From positions 1-48,521 of the forward strand of contig FTLJ01000158.1 of assembly GCA_900155495.1 (NCBI GenBank): DNA of 48,521 nucleotides, written 5' to 3'. The notes under the pieces were generated by a model. It worked only from the letters and a program-made list of their open reading frames with translations, did not search any database and had not been told where the DNA came from. Shown piece after piece: positions 48,036-48,521 of the stretch. Made by a program: the position numbers and the translations under genes. Origin of the DNA: Porogramme epimiltina (lineage: Eukaryota > Basidiomycota > Agaricomycetes > Polyporales > Polyporaceae). Positions within the stretch are counted from its first letter, which is position 1. Every line of letters begins with the position of its first letter.

Positions 48036-48187
48036 CCTCTACCGGGTCTAGGGTAGACCCGGTAGACGCCATAGACGCTCCTAGAGGTCATTAGACCCGT
48101 AGACCCTAGACCTGGTAGAGCCCACGGTAGAGGTCGGGCGCGTATGGGACTGGGTCGCCCGGTAGAGCTCCTAGACCCCCTAGAGTT
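48036..48187. repeat. GTAGACC/GGTCTA repeat cluster with a perfect 13-bp hairpin
   Basis: About 150 bases are built from variants of ggtctag, gtagacc, ctagacc and ggtagag in both orientations. The strongest structure is 48038-48066, in which tctaccgggtcta and tagacccggtaga are perfect 13-base complements around a ggg loop. It may be an expanded low-complexity repeat or the remnant of a small inverted-repeat element. It abuts the orphan P450 exon. Confidence 0.75.
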
Positions 48188-48521
48188 TTGACACAAATAT
48201 ATTTCATTGGATGCATTATATCCTAATTACAGGTGTATATACGGTACGGCGTCGAAATATGCTACACAACGAGAACGGTAGGGGCACTCCGGGCGGGGGG
48301 TCGCAAACCCTGGCGAAGCAAACGCGGGCCTGGTGGGGGAGGGCGGGGGTAAGATCAGCCGGTTGTTCAAGCGACTGCAGTGGGAGACGAGGAACATCGA
48401 AAACATACTCACGACGACGAGTTCTGGCGGGGACGCTGACGCAGTGGCGCCACCAGCCTGCCCCCTCCTCCAGCTCTGGCCCACCGCGACCACGATCGCC
48501 CAGCCCCCCCACCCCCATCCA
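48188..48521. other. Window end, no gene recognised
   Basis: The minus-strand frames reaching 48518 have no domain and no P450 heme-loop or K-helix motif. A gene continuing beyond the edge cannot be excluded. Confidence 0.4.

Noticed and set aside
48036..48187. CRISPR-like array
   Set aside because: The units are variable, have no regular spacers and occur in a eukaryotic nuclear context.

Overview
This window is nuclear DNA from a filamentous basidiomycete, most likely an Agaricomycete. The evidence is dense 48-70 nt spliceosomal introns with GT-AG borders, DUF6699 and Sec14-RhoGAP proteins of basidiomycete type, a eukaryotic NOP56, and a multicopy family of microsomal cytochrome P450s. No species can be named from sequence alone. 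All functions below were read from motifs and exon reconstruction by eye; no database search was run.

Layout. Positions 1-3230 are a terminal poly-G run followed by a GC-rich stretch without a credible gene. A proline-rich protein with two RING-H2 fingers lies at 3231-5955 (+). About 7.8 kb (5956-13809) then holds no gene I can support. A DUF6699 protein (13810-15085, -), a possible DUF6699 fragment facing the other way (about 15980-16180, +) and an unrecognised gene with an unresolved reading frame (16502-17523, +) follow. The conserved housekeeping block is NOP56 (18950-20830, +) and, tail to tail with it, a KHA1-type K+/H+ antiporter (21225-24633, -).

The right half (25479-48011) is a cytochrome P450 array. 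It contains six complete genes: P450-1, -2 and -3 (+) in a row, P450-4 (+) after a 2.4 kb spacer that carries a GNAT acetyltransferase relic, and P450-5 and -6 (-). A seventh copy survives only as its last exon at 47939-48011. A Sec14-like/RhoGAP gene (37545-40414, -) and an intronless SAM-dependent methyltransferase (41182-42045, +) sit between P450-4 and P450-5. All six P450s share nearly the same exon lengths, including a 14-nt microexon that encodes the end of the I-helix oxygen-binding motif, so they arose by local duplication. Motifs split them into two subgroups, P450-1/2/3 and P450-4/5/6 (plus the relic).

Interpretation. The P450s and the methyltransferase could form an oxidation/methylation module for a secondary metabolite or for detoxification of plant or wood compounds. 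No terpene synthase, PKS, NRPS or other backbone enzyme is visible, so the substrate is unknown. The RhoGAP, NOP56 and antiporter look like ordinary cellular genes next to this accessory array.
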